The translations under genes and the position numbers were made by a program. The notes beneath the pieces are model-generated. The model worked only from the letters and a program-made list of their open reading frames with translations, did no database searches and was not told the DNA's origin. 64,000 nt of DNA from Augochlora pura (taxonomy: Eukaryota > Arthropoda > Insecta > Hymenoptera > Halictidae), in the NCBI RefSeq assembly GCF_028453695.1, contig NC_135777.1:14497714-14561713 (forward strand), written 5' to 3'. Numbering within the stretch: position 1 is the stretch's first letter; the number at the start of each line of letters is the position of its first letter. Shown here in pieces: positions 41,169 through 51,685 of the stretch.

Positions 41169-44100
41169 CCTTACTCTTTTTTTCCTCTCTATCTCTTGCT
41201 CTATCTCTCTCGCGTCCCCCTTTTTTTCCTCGCTTTATTTTTCGTTTCTCCTATTCGCGCCGGGAACGATATTTATTCGGCGTTCTCTGACGAAGGTCCT
41301 AGGCCAGTCCTCCGTGTGCTGCCGTCGTGATTCCGGTGAAACGACGACGTGAGAAGTTTGATTGCCGGCCCCGGACCGTCCACTTGACTGATTGGATGGT
41401 CCCGGGCTCGGACATCGAGCCACGGTTGCGAATAATATTCGCGTTCTAGGCCCCCGATTCGCCCTGCATATACTGTAACGAATCTTGTCGAAACGAACCG
41501 CGGATGGATTCGGACACGAAACCAGACGATCAGGGACTACCAAGTCTGGCCCGAATTAGAGGATCGAGGATACCGAGTTTCTACTTCTACGGGGACAAGG
41601 ACGACCCGAGGTCGATCGTCTGATGACGTTATGCTCTTCTTTCTACCCGCTATGTTGTCATTGTGCGAAGAACGCAACGTCTTCTCAACTCTGACGACCT
41701 TCGAGAAGAAAATCGTTTAAATTATGAATTATTATGAATTATTGCCAATTAGTTTACCATTTTTAAAATTGATTACTAGATTGGCTAACTATCGCAACTT
41801 GGATAATACACTATTCGGTCTGCGCAATTAAGTCAAGCGCGTGTCATTCGCACTATTTCGGATATCGCTTTCGGATACGAGAAGGTTGATATTGTAGAAT
41901 AATTTATACTCATTTTATTGTGTTCTATTTTGGGATACTTTCGAAACATTATTTGTAAGGAGAACGGATAAAGTAACGAATCATTCTAGGATCTTGTGTA
42001 CAATTACTTTCTGGAGTGTACGAGGAATTAACGAAGATATTTTTATCTTTTTATCTTTTATTATCCGACGGTTAATTAATCAGTTAAAAATCCGCAGATA
42101 GATGTGCAAATGAGGTTCAACGGGTGCGCTCCCATTCCTGTCGATTTCTTCGGGGTCGCTCAGAATTTCTCTTATCTTTCTTCTTAAACTTTTCTTGTGT
42201 AACAAAATGAAATAAAATCTAACCATACAAAACGCAGTGCTACGATAACGGTAGTGATACCTCTGCAGACTGAAGATCTTCAGCATTCTAAATTCGTTGA
42301 CAAACAATCCACATTCTTTTAGCACCTTTAACACAGTTTCTCCTAGCCACGGGCTCATCCTTGATCTTCAATGAACAAGATCGAGGAGATCAGGCGGATC
42401 TGAAGCCATCGGCGAGGGAGCGTCGAGACTTCATTACAAAAACCGGGGGAAAATCATCGATCACGCGAGGCGATGCAAAGACACCCGAGAGATCTACGCG
42501 TCGTCCCTTTATCTGAAGATCTGATCCCGGGCCCGTGTCTCATCTCAATCGGTGTCCGGCACTGAAAAATTCCTGCGTCTCCCCCCACAGAGAGAAGGAA
42601 GGAGAGAGAGAAAGAGAGGAGAGAACCGTGCGTACGGTTCAGCTAATAAAATCATCTGCATCCGGGCCAGAAAATTATCTGACGAATTCATCTGCTTATC
42701 GAGCAATAAAATGGCCCGGCGTCCACTCCTCGATCCCGATGCCTATCTCCTCTGCCCTTCCACCTCTGTTCCCCTTCCAATCTCTCGCGTATAGGTGCCT
42801 AGACACATTGTGGCGCCAAGCCGGAGATCCTCTTCCTCCCCATGTGCATAGCACACACGTATAAAGACGCGTTCCCTTTCTTGATCGACTTTTTTTATTT
42901 CCTACCTCGATACGTGAGAAAGGGAGAGAGAGATAGAGAGAAAGAAAAGGAGAAAGAGAGAGCTGCTTACGTTCGAGCATCGAGGGCCCGTTTAATAAGG
43001 CCCACCGCCCCTCCCCCCACGATATTTATAATCCCGCGGGGAAACTGTTTTTATAATCTTGCCTAGGAATCTCGGAGCCTGCCATACCTAGCCGCCGTTT
43101 AGGCCAGCTCGGCCTTTCGAATTTCCTGATCTTTGGGTCCTCCGTTTGCGACCCACTCTTGAAATTTTAGGGTACTTCGGGGACTTTACCGCATCTGTAT
43201 AAGGGTACCGTTTGTCCACAGTTGAAATTCACTTTTGTTCCGGTTCCAATGTAACACTTGATTAAATTAACGTTGGTTTCTCAATTATTGCTTCTTTACA
43301 TAAACTTCTCGCGACTTATTTGTTGCATTTGTTTTAGTTTAGCCGCTTTCACAGTTCGTATATTTCTAAATCTTTAATGTTTGGTAATAGTGAACTCAGC
43401 AAGGAACAAAGCTAGTTTTGCAGTATCAGATTAGCAAATCGGAACACTGAACGGTGATCAAACTGTCACACTAGAGAATAGCCGACAACAATTTTTGCAT
43501 TACGAAATTTTCGTCTTTAACAAATTTCTAAAGATATGAAGGTAGTTAAAGAACAAGCAAGAGTCGATTACATATGTAAAATAAATATATTCCTAAACAG
43601 AAGAAGAGCAGAGCTCTGCCACATATTCGGCAGTGTATGTATCACGGATTCGATTTAGCGGTTGACATCGCGGTTCAGCAACGATAAGAGGTCTCTCTTA
43701 TGGCAGGAGAGGAATCGTCAACAGTCGTCAGGAAGACCGGTGACTGGACGACTGAAGCTCTGACGCTAACCAGCTCTCCTCGGTCTCTTGTAAAGTCAGG
43801 TATACGCGGGTCGCGCGCACTAAAACGAACGTTAATTTCCACACGTTAAAGTTATTATTTATTGATACGACGTAATCTCGGACCCGAGATCAAGGCAGAC
43901 GCTTAGTCGGTCGATATTCACCCGAAACTGCGGCCCGGGCGGATTCCTCGTCGCATTTTATTATCTCGATCGTTCATAAATTCCGTTACAATACAAGTAT
44001 AAAGTATCCACCGCCTCCGCGGTACGAAAAAGGTCGTCCACGGGGTCCGTGGAGGTCCTCTCGCGTGTAGCATTGTCATCGTTCGGAGCCAGCTTTTCAA

Positions 44101-46172
44101 TAATCAATTATACGACATTAAAACCGTATATTTATGAATCGTTCTCCATCCGGTCCGCCACGAGAAAAGGAAAAAAGAGCTGAAACAAAAACTTGGAGAA
44201 AGACAGCGAGAGAGGTGAATAGAGGAGAAAAAAGGAAAGAGTTAAATGGGGAGAGAGAGGGGAGGAGGAGAGATAGAGAGAAACAGAAAGAGAAAGAGTA
44301 CGAGAGAATGAGGGGAGGAGAGAGAGAGAGAGAGAGAGTCTGGAGAGAGGATCTGTGCTGGCACCGATAAAATACGTATCTTAAAATCCCGACGAATAGT
44401 CCTCGTAATTAAATCCCCGGTTTTTTGCTCAGGCACCGAGAACAACAGGAATAGGTGGTCGACGCGTCAAATAAATCAGTCACCGTTCTCTAATATATCG
44501 CATCGTCAATATATTTCCGATCTTTTTTGCAAAACAAATATTATAATATGATACAGGCATGGTCGTGGATCGGGAGCTCTCGCCCTATCGCCAACCTAAG
44601 CATATACACAACGAAAAATAATAATTATTATAATAATAATGTTAGAATCGCCGGTGCGCTTCGTATCTCTCGATCGTCCGTTCTCTGCTCCTCCTTTCTC
44701 TCGCTCTCTCTCGCTCTCTACCTCTTTATTCTTGCTATTTACAGAATATCACACATCAGAACAAATCTGTAGTACATATCTTACAACGCACCCCCAACAC
44801 GCCGCATCAGAACTTCGCCTATTAATATATTTACAATTTCGCTCCGTCGTTCCTAACTACCCGCGGCCATTTTATAATCGCCCCGCACTGCCAAGCTAAT
44901 TAGAACTCTTGTAATCTGCAACGCACTTTGGGTATTTCTAATTCAGAAATATCTTTAGCTTTTGTGATTAAATAAAACGTTGTAGCGTGCCTAATTTCCA
45001 TGCAACACGTTATTTTTTCGGATATCTTTGCAGTTCTAGTAAAAATACATATTGTCTTGAAAAGTTAGGTGGAGGTGAACACTGTTGTTTGAAATAGGGC
45101 ACTCTATGAGAAACGTCCAAAAGGTGTCAGACTTTAAGACGACAGCTGGTGTACCAGCGTAACTTTAAATCAATATATGTTGAACACTCATTCATCCCTT
45201 ATGTCAATTTGACATGTTTTTGACTGCTTTTAGATATAAAGTGTTTTATATCGAAAAGGAATTTTCCAGATTAATTGTTCAAATTCTGATGAAAATTCAA
45301 ACAGGAAAATGAGAGATGGATGAGGGTTAACACATAAAAAGACTTTTATTTACGATTCGGATACAAATTAATATCGCATGATGAAGTGACAAATGTGTAC
45401 ATTTAAGAAACCCAATTTGAAAGTTCATTAAGGTTGACTACATTTAAAAATACGAACCATTAAGAGGACTACTAAGGTACCTATTTAAATTAATATCGTA
45501 AAAGGAACACTAGAATATCTGTATGCATAGAGGTATTCTAGGATCCAGCTTGGGTGTCCAATTAAGGGTAGCAGATTAAAATTCATAATTTATTGACAAT
45601 GCTAGGTGCGAGAAACGAATGGTGGATTGGTCGTGTCGCTCCGCAGGAACAATTACAAAGCCGTTTCGCTTCGGGATTCGATAAACCGAGGCACGATTCG
45701 CCATATTGGATCGCTAGGTTGAGACCGCCCCGGTTGATCCGTAACGATCCCCGATATTTCCGCGATCGAGAAACGCGCGTGACACCTCCGGAGCGCTCGC
45801 AAACGGCCGGCCGGTGATTTAGGTTAATTGTACTTACATTCGCACTCCGCCCGCCGTGCCGCGACGCCTCGATCCGAGGTAACTAACTTTCTTATTTGGT
45901 TTCTCCCGTGTCCCGAACCTCGAGATTTATGCTATCGCCGTGATGCGTCGTTCCCGTTCGAGCTTCAGCGAATAGAAACCGGAAACCGTCTCTTCTTATC
46001 CGCCCATGAAACGTGACAATAAATACTAACCGCGGGCTACCTTTGGTCGCGAGCACTCTTCCTATCCTCTAAATCAGGGCTGCGAGAATCCAGGAACTTG
46101 ATCTACGGTTCGGCCTTCGTACTATTCGAGAACAAACATTTGCTGATTGCACGTTGCGGGCCAGTGAAAATA

Positions 46173-46316
46173 TTAGGCTGTCCCAAAAAGGTACACCAAC
46201 AGTGTGATCGTCTGTTCGTTAACGCTTTATCACTTCTTACGAATTTTTAAGTTTAATCGCACCATCGCTCGTCGAGATTATTACTTTGGATATCAATGAA
46301 GTTGGGGGCAACCTAA
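46173..46316. mobile_element. Mariner-derived miniature element (144 bp) with TA flanks
   Basis: The left end reads TTAGGCTGTCCCAAA (from 46173). The right end, read on the minus strand from 46316, is TTAGGTTGCCCCCAA. The two agree at 12 of 15 positions. Both are flanked by TA (46171-46172 and 46317-46318), the target duplication typical of Tc1/mariner elements, and TTAGGYTG starts are common in insect mariners. The 144-bp interior has no transposase frame, so this is a non-autonomous (MITE-like) or internally deleted copy. It carries an ATTAAA on the minus strand (46257-46252) that could act as a polyadenylation signal for opa. Confidence 0.65.
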
Positions 46317-46873
46317 TATTGACGAAAAGGCGGAAACGAGAATTTATGGGTTGAATCAATGGCTTCATTCCTCGCCCATCTCTCATCCTTCTAACTGGAC
46401 GATGTTAAAGTGATAAAAATGTTAAAAATCAATGCGACGAGTTGACGACTCAACCTCGGGTGTCAAATATACTATTTATCCAAGATCAGAGATGGACAAG
46501 GATTAACATTTGTAAACAGACACTCACGGGACGACTTCACTTTAACAACCAATTCACTAAAAACAAAGAAACTGTTCAAGAAAGGTCACAAACTAAAAAT
46601 CCATCGCACCATTCAAAGTCCGAACCCTACTCACAGCCCCAGTCTAACCACTTCTCGAATTCATCCACAATTCGCGAGTCGACGTTCCCGCTGTCCGCAA
46701 AACAAGTTCAAAAAGAAGTAACAAGGTTCTTCAGGTTCCTTTTCAAGCCTGTTTCCTCCTCAAATCCTAGAGGAAGTTCCTCTTCCTGATGTCCTGTCGA
46801 TTTTCAAGCGTGAGACTACTGCGTCATCGCAGTGAACAATTGTATCCAGGGTTTCCTAGAACCTAGATTATTC

Positions 46874-47132
46874 GGACTTCTAGGACTTCTTCGATCTCTT
46901 GGACCTCTAGAACCTCTAGAGCTTCTTAGATCGTTTGGATGTCTTGAACCTGTTGGACCTCTTGAATCTCTAGAACCTTCAAGATCTTTAAGATTCCTAG
47001 AATCTTTAGATACTTCAGGACCTTTCGGATCCGGAGAATCTTCAAGAACTCTATGTCCTCTAGCACCTCTAGGACTTGCAGGATCTCTAGGACCTTTAGA
47101 ACTTTAAGGACCTTTAGAACCTCTAAGACCCA
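46874..47132. repeat. 9-bp minisatellite, about 29 units, just 3' of opa
   Basis: The sequence breaks into consecutive 9-bp units such as GGACTTCTA, GGACCTCTA, GAACCTCTA, GGACCTTTA and AGATCTTTA, with a plus-strand consensus near GGACCTCTA. The units are diverged but the phase is kept over the whole stretch. Because 9 is a multiple of three and most units lack stops, open frames arise on both strands: on the plus strand a pattern of three-residue steps (GPL, EPL, RSL), on the minus strand VLK/ILE-like steps. I regard these as repeat artefacts. The array starts 77 bp beyond the opa stop, so it is either in the 3' UTR or immediately downstream. Confidence 0.85.
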
Positions 47133-47208
47133 GATCACAGTCGGTGAATATCCACGGAGATCAACGCTGTGTGATTTTTCTCGATCCTCGGTGATCCGTG
47201 CGTTGGAT

Positions 47209-47532
47209 CTAGTAGGCAGTCGCTTGGTGGTGCATCAGAGGATTGAAGTGATGGGGTCCTAGGTGATGGGGTGGCGGCGGTCCCGGCAGAGGACTATGCT
47301 GGGGCCCGACCGCTGGCGGTTGGCAGACGTACCATTCCGTCAGCTCGGGCCCCCTGGTCGACGGATGACTCGACGGCGGATTGGTCGTGGTGGTCGTCGG
47401 GACGACCGGCGGCGGTTGAGGAGACTCCGTATGCCCCGTCACCGACAGGCTACCCCCGCTGCTGCTGCTCTCTTCACCCTCGCTCTCGTAGCCCCCTCCA
47501 ATCTTGCCCTCGCCCAGGGTCAAGCCGTGCAC
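47209..47532 (-). CDS. opa: odd-paired (Zic family), C-terminal coding exon with stop
   Basis: This is the last coding exon of the insect Zic-type zinc-finger transcription factor Odd-paired, a nuclear DNA-binding regulator used in segmentation and later in nervous system and gut development. The minus-strand exon opens right after an acceptor (TTGTTTCCAG, AG at 47534-47533) and reads V-H-G-L-T-L; this His is the last zinc ligand of finger 5, so the exon completes that finger. The rest is a low-complexity tail: an acidic/serine stretch (YESEGEESSSSGG, close to the fly Opa GYDSEGEESSSS as I recall it), a Pro/Thr-rich part, the segment ELTEWYVCQ, a His/Pro-rich part and the end HHQATAY-stop, matching the ATAY end of fly Opa. 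It encodes 107 residues, much shorter than the His/Gln-rich fly tail. The codon phase (0) agrees with the upstream exon. Recognition is from memory of the family, without alignment, but several independent motifs agree. Confidence 0.95.
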   Translation of the reverse strand: MHGLTLGEGKIGGGYESEGEESSSSGGSLSVTGHTESPQPPPVVPTTTTTNPPSSHPSTRGPELTEWYVCQPPAVGPQHSPLPGPPPPHHLGPHHFNPLMHHQATAY

Positions 47533-49009
47533 CTGGAAACAAGAGGCGGAGCCTAACGTTAGGATTTTCGTTACCCCTAAGTCAGGACGAGTCGTCGCGA
47601 ACTACTTCGCATGACTGGGGTTGAAACTGTTCGCTCGCGTTCTGGGGGAGGAGTTTAGGGTTGCTGAGGTGACGCCGGCAATTTCGTTAATTACCGGGGA
47701 ATCGTTCGGATTGCTGAAAGCAGAGTGAAAGGTCTGTGGTGGTTGGTTAGGTGATTTGAAGAGTGGTGTTTAGACAATATTGTTCAATTTCGTAGGTGTT
47801 TGATGTGTAAATTCTATTACGCTGTAACACTATATAAGTGTGAGGCAAGTAACCGGTTTTATATATTTTACTCTCAAATGATTGAAGTTAAATAGACTCT
47901 GTTAGGAGAAATTATTTAATCAATTTTTTTCATTCAAGCATCTATTATTACACAAATGGCGAAAATTCTAAATAATTTCAGTCCTGTCATTCTTATACAG
48001 GAACATACATTAGCTCGATTGGTTTAATATTAATTGTGATTGCAGACGTGTCGAACAATTAAACAACTCCGTTTTAATCTCTTACAAAGGTTAGCGCTAA
48101 ATAGATATAGCTATCAAGAAGTCATTCGTAAAACTGTACAAAAAGTGACAACGTATTTTCCATTTTTAAAGAATTGAAAGATATATATCAATCGGAATGG
48201 ATTGATGGTCATATGGATAGATTCAACTGGAAATTACTATTTATACAATTAACACAATTAAAACAATGGACTAATAACAATTTATAAATGAATTTACGAC
48301 CTCCACAACAGTCGACTGAGAAATAGTTTCTTCCAGTGCCAAGTTCTCTGAAATCCTCAATCCATTTACTTCCACAGACTCTGACAATCTTAATTTCTTA
48401 TACCTCGGGGATGATCCATGACTATCTCGGGTCTCACGACCGAGAACACTAGGTGTATCTGATCACCGTAAGTTATCGCTTCGCAGGCCAACGGGAATCA
48501 AGCAAAAGTAGGGAATCACGAGCAAAAAGCATCGCGTCGCTGCGTTGGCTGAACCAAAGTCGCTAGGGATCACGAAAAGAGAGAGTGAGAGTGAGGGAGA
48601 CTTTGTGGAGGAGCAGAGGGATGAGGGAGGTGGGGTGGATCAAGGCTCCGTCGTTTCCCGTCCTGGTTCCCCATGGCCGAGTCCTCTTCGTTCATAATTC
48701 AGTGAGCAAATCTCGACGACTGCCTTCCGCGAATCACGGGGCCCCGGCGAAAAGCGTGGAGAACCAAGGAGCCGGCTCCTATCCGAAGAACCTATCGCGC
48801 ACGTATCTCGGGAGTTGGCTTTTGGACGGTTCTGCCACCCTCTAGCTCCGCCAGCTCGCCTCCCGTCCGCTCGGTGTGCCACAGATAATTTCCTATTAAG
48901 ATTCCGTGGCCGTTCGTGCATGAACCTTACGCCAGGATACTATCCTCTTTTGAACATCGTCCCTTCCCACATATCTTTTTCGCCTGCCTCTTTTACCTAC
49001 TATATTTCA

Positions 49010-49065
<56 letters not shown>

Positions 49066-50063
49066 TTTTATTCGTGTCTACTACCGTGAAACGAAACTTG
49101 GAAACACACCTCGATACGTATGTACACCGGTGTTACGGGGAGACGCGGGATAATTTTAGCCCGCAGGGGTGGATACGAGAAAATTGCTGCGATTCCGTTG
49201 CGCTTGTTCGGCCCTCGGCGTTACAGTGATCAGCATAATTGCAGAATTATGTTCGCTGGTGCACCTTTGTGCATCGGGGTGAACAACTGACTCTTTCTCA
49301 GCCGCACTTTATTGCGAGACCAACATTCACTCTGTGCCACTCACCACCCTCAGTTTTCTAGAGATTGTACTCAATTCTTTGATCAAGACTTTTTTCCACT
49401 ATTGTACGTTTTATTGTTCGCACCTTGAACTCTCAACTGTAGGCTGAACAATATTTTGTGATATCGCTTCACTAGGAACGTTTTAAAAACACTTTACTTG
49501 ATAAGTCTTTTAAGAACTTTGTGTGTATGAAAGGAAACTCTGAGAATGAAATTTTGATAAAACGTGGATTATAAATGCAAAAGCTTCGTGGCAAGTCGGT
49601 ACAATTTCATTCTATTGATGTTGCTAACTTTAGGAATTGAAGCGAGATCAAGAATAATTTAGAGATGAATGACATCAGGGATGCACAAGAATGATTAATA
49701 AGCGAAATGGAAATGAATTTCATGTGTGAGATTGTTTTACATGAGAGATGTGAGAGACTTTGATGAATGAGAACGCATGAGCGAAGGAGAAAGATGCATG
49801 TGAATTATTAATTTGATCTATTTCTTTTTGTGTCTTCAACGAGTGGTGTTACAGGTGGTTCATCAAACATTTGTTGTTGTTAAATGTGGTGCGTTATTAG
49901 TTTCCTCCCACATAGATCAATCATTTCAACGATATTAATCGTTCCGAGATGATATCCCAGTTTCTTGGATCAGAATACACCGCCGCCGATAAGATAACGA
50001 GCAAAGGAGCAGGAAAAGACAGGAGTCGTTTCGAGTAGCTGCTGATAGCATGGTTCGACGTAC
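47533..50063 (-). other. opa: opa last intron (2,531 bp)
   Basis: The intron runs from donor GTACGT (50063) to acceptor TTTCCAG (47533) and is phase 0. It is AT-rich at about 47740-48420 and 49260-49930, with a CpG-rich middle at about 48420-48940. A (TC)n tract with a short TATC run is at 49017-49065. I see no coding sequence; the open frames inside are short and match no family I recognise. Confidence 0.9.
49017..49065. repeat. (TC)n plus (TATC)n compound microsatellite
   Basis: About 18 TC dinucleotides followed by three TATC units, in the last opa intron. Confidence 0.97.
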
Positions 50064-50233
50064 CTTCATATGCTTGCGCAACGAGCTGGGGTGGGTGTAG
50101 GACTTGTCGCACCCGGAAACCCGGCAATTGTAAGGCTTGTCGGACGTGTGGACGTGACTGTGCTTCTTGCGATCGCTGCTGTTCGCGAATCGCCTCTCGC
50201 AGCCGGAGTACTCGCACTTGAACGGCTTCTCTC
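50064..50233 (-). CDS. opa: odd-paired (Zic family), internal exon with zinc fingers 4 and 5
   Basis: This 170-bp internal exon encodes the second half of the five-finger Zic DNA-binding domain. After an acceptor (TTTCTTTCGCAG, AG at 50235-50234) the first two bases complete the Gly of a TGEKPF linker (phase 1), followed by 56 codons. Finger 4 has Cys6, Cys11, His24 and His28 (C-x4-C, H-x3-H). The linker HTSDKPY follows. Finger 5 has Cys36, Cys41 and His54; its last His is in the next exon. The strings RRFANSSDRKKH and CDKSYTHPSSLRKHMK are diagnostic of Zic/Opa rather than of Gli or other C2H2 families. The exon ends AAG with donor GTACGT at 50063. As I recall, vertebrate Zic genes have introns at the same two places, which supports the model. 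Longer open frames across this region on either strand are shadows or run into the introns. Confidence 0.97.
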
Positions 50234-50558
50234 CTGCGAAAGAAAATGGCGTTGTAATTGAGACGTGCAATTACACGCGCGTTACACAGCGATAATTGAA
50301 AACGGTACTCTCCCCGTATTGGCCGGCGACCGATACGATGCAAACGTGGACGTTGATTTATGCTCTTTCTCGCCGCACAAAACAAACAATGCTCAAGGCT
50401 TGTCGTCGGTCCCTGTTATCGGCGCATAAACACCCCGGCGATTGTATTGTATGCGAATCCGTACAGTAATTAATGAAGTGCGATGGGACCCTGGTTGTCC
50501 GAAACTTCGATTTCTGAATTCTCTGCGACCGAATTGTGTTTCACGTCGGTTACCTAGC

Positions 50559-50810
50559 AATCACCAACAATTATTTTATCGACAATGTTTTCATCGATAC
50601 GATTTCAGCGAAATCGAATTTCAGCAACATTGTTTACATATCGACGACATTATACACACCGAAATGTAATAACATTTGTCGACGAAATGAGAGTTGATGT
50701 GCACATTTGTCGTTAATTTCAATGCGACGATATATAAACGATGCCGTGCAATGCGGTGTTGCTAAAATCGTGTCGGTGAAAATATTGTCCATAAATAATT
50801 GTTGGCGATT
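50559..50810. repeat. Long imperfect inverted repeat (hairpin) in opa intron
   Basis: The left arm begins AATCACCAACAATTATTTT at 50559. The right arm, read in reverse complement from 50810, begins AATCGCCAACAATTATTT. The outer 50 bp of the arms agree at about 86 percent with one gap; pairing then continues more loosely (about 70 percent) to roughly 50668 and 50702, leaving a loop of about 35 bp. Both arms contain CGATTT(C/T)AGC and ACATATCG/ATATATCG blocks. No coding capacity and no clear target duplication is visible. It could be a foldback or MITE-type element, or a source of a long intronic hairpin RNA. Confidence 0.75.
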
Positions 50811-51621
50811 AAACAGTTCGATGAAATATAACAATCTATATGCAATAAAATTTGTTGTTACATTGATACAAAATGAGGCCCTAAACTTTTTAATATCTTC
50901 GGTGCTCTACGGTTAATATTTTCAAATATATATTTTATTTATCACCATTCGTCGATCATAGTTTCACGAACGTTTTACGACAACAAATTTGCCAAAGTAG
51001 CTTACACCGAATTCAATTCAGACATGCTGGCACAGCTACATGATAGGCCTAGTCCATTCCTGTTGCGATTCCCATGAAGATAATGCATAGTGTTACGAAG
51101 GAGAGTGAAGGTGACAAACGCAAATAACTAACATTAAGTCGACCAGCGATCGACGCGCTTTGACAGGCGTTTGCGATGCAGAGGAGCGTTCTCGCGCTTC
51201 CTGCCGGAAGTCGAGTTGTCTCCCAGCGGGTAATTATCAGGAAAGCGGCGATCGCTGCTCGGAAAGGCAGGAAAAATATTTTTCTCGGGCAGGCCGCGTG
51301 GAAAAAGGACTCGAGGCGCTGCCACAATAGACTCTCGAACGCGATTATATCGTATCGCGGACCGTTTCATCATGATTCCCGGATATATCTTGATGAGCAA
51401 CGGTGGAACATTTTCTCCGGTGCTCTCTCTCCCCATCCTCTATCTCCCTCTCTCCGTGGCTCCTCTTCGCCTAGGGCGAGAAGCAGAGATATCGAGAGAT
51501 AAGCTCCCCTGCACACGAATGGCCGCCGTCGTCGGGGCGCAACGAGACCGTGTGGCGTGACTCTTATTTATTTCCACCGGAAGTTGACTGGAATATATTT
51601 TACCGTCGGCTCACACCTCCC

Positions 51622-51652
51622 TTCTCTCTCTCTCCCTCTCTCTCTCTCTGTG

Positions 51653-51683
<31 letters not shown>
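51622..51683. repeat. (TC)n compound microsatellite
   Basis: Two CT runs separated by TGTGCCACC, on the plus strand, in the opa intron. Open frames over it read as Ser-Leu repeats and are artefacts. Confidence 0.95.

Positions 51684-51685
<2 letters not shown>

Larger units (their letters stand above)
36001..45350. other. Non-coding intergenic block, 36.0-45.4 kb
   Basis: CpG-rich parts (36.0-37.0, 37.4-38.0, 38.8-39.7, 40.5-41.6, 42.4-43.2, 43.7-44.9 kb) alternate with AT-rich parts. GA- or CT-rich tracts occur at 36283-36303, 36496-36620, 39777-39842, 41145-41168, 42590-42623, 42915-42962 and 44196-44350, and an (AAT)n-like run at 44619-44640. The duplication at 39.1/39.6 kb is listed separately. 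Open frames of up to about 145 codons here are composition-driven (runs of Ser/Leu, Arg/Glu) and none has a recognisable domain. Confidence 0.7.
45351..47208. other. opa 3' flank / possible 3' UTR
   Basis: This stretch holds the 9-bp minisatellite and the mariner-derived element, each listed separately. The rest (about 45590-46170 CpG-rich, 46320-46870 mixed) shows no coding sequence that I recognise. A plus-strand open frame at 46442-46789 (115 codons) is rich in Ser, Gln, Lys and Asn and matches nothing I know. No AATAAA occurs on the minus strand until 45594-45589, about 1.6 kb beyond the stop; the earlier ATTAAA at 46257-46252 is a weaker candidate. Confidence 0.5.

Noticed and set aside
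46832..47138. Repetitive Leu/Pro/Glu and Val/Leu/Lys-rich proteins on the two strands
   Set aside because: Both are by-products of the 9-bp minisatellite; no start context, conservation or domain supports either.
47263..47624. Plus-strand frames (97 and 117 codons) over the opa terminal exon
   Set aside because: They are antisense shadows of the opa tail and cross its splice site; the minus-strand reading has family-specific motifs.
49921..50385. 154-codon minus-strand frame overlapping the zinc-finger exon
   Set aside because: It is in another frame from the zinc-finger reading and ignores both splice sites.
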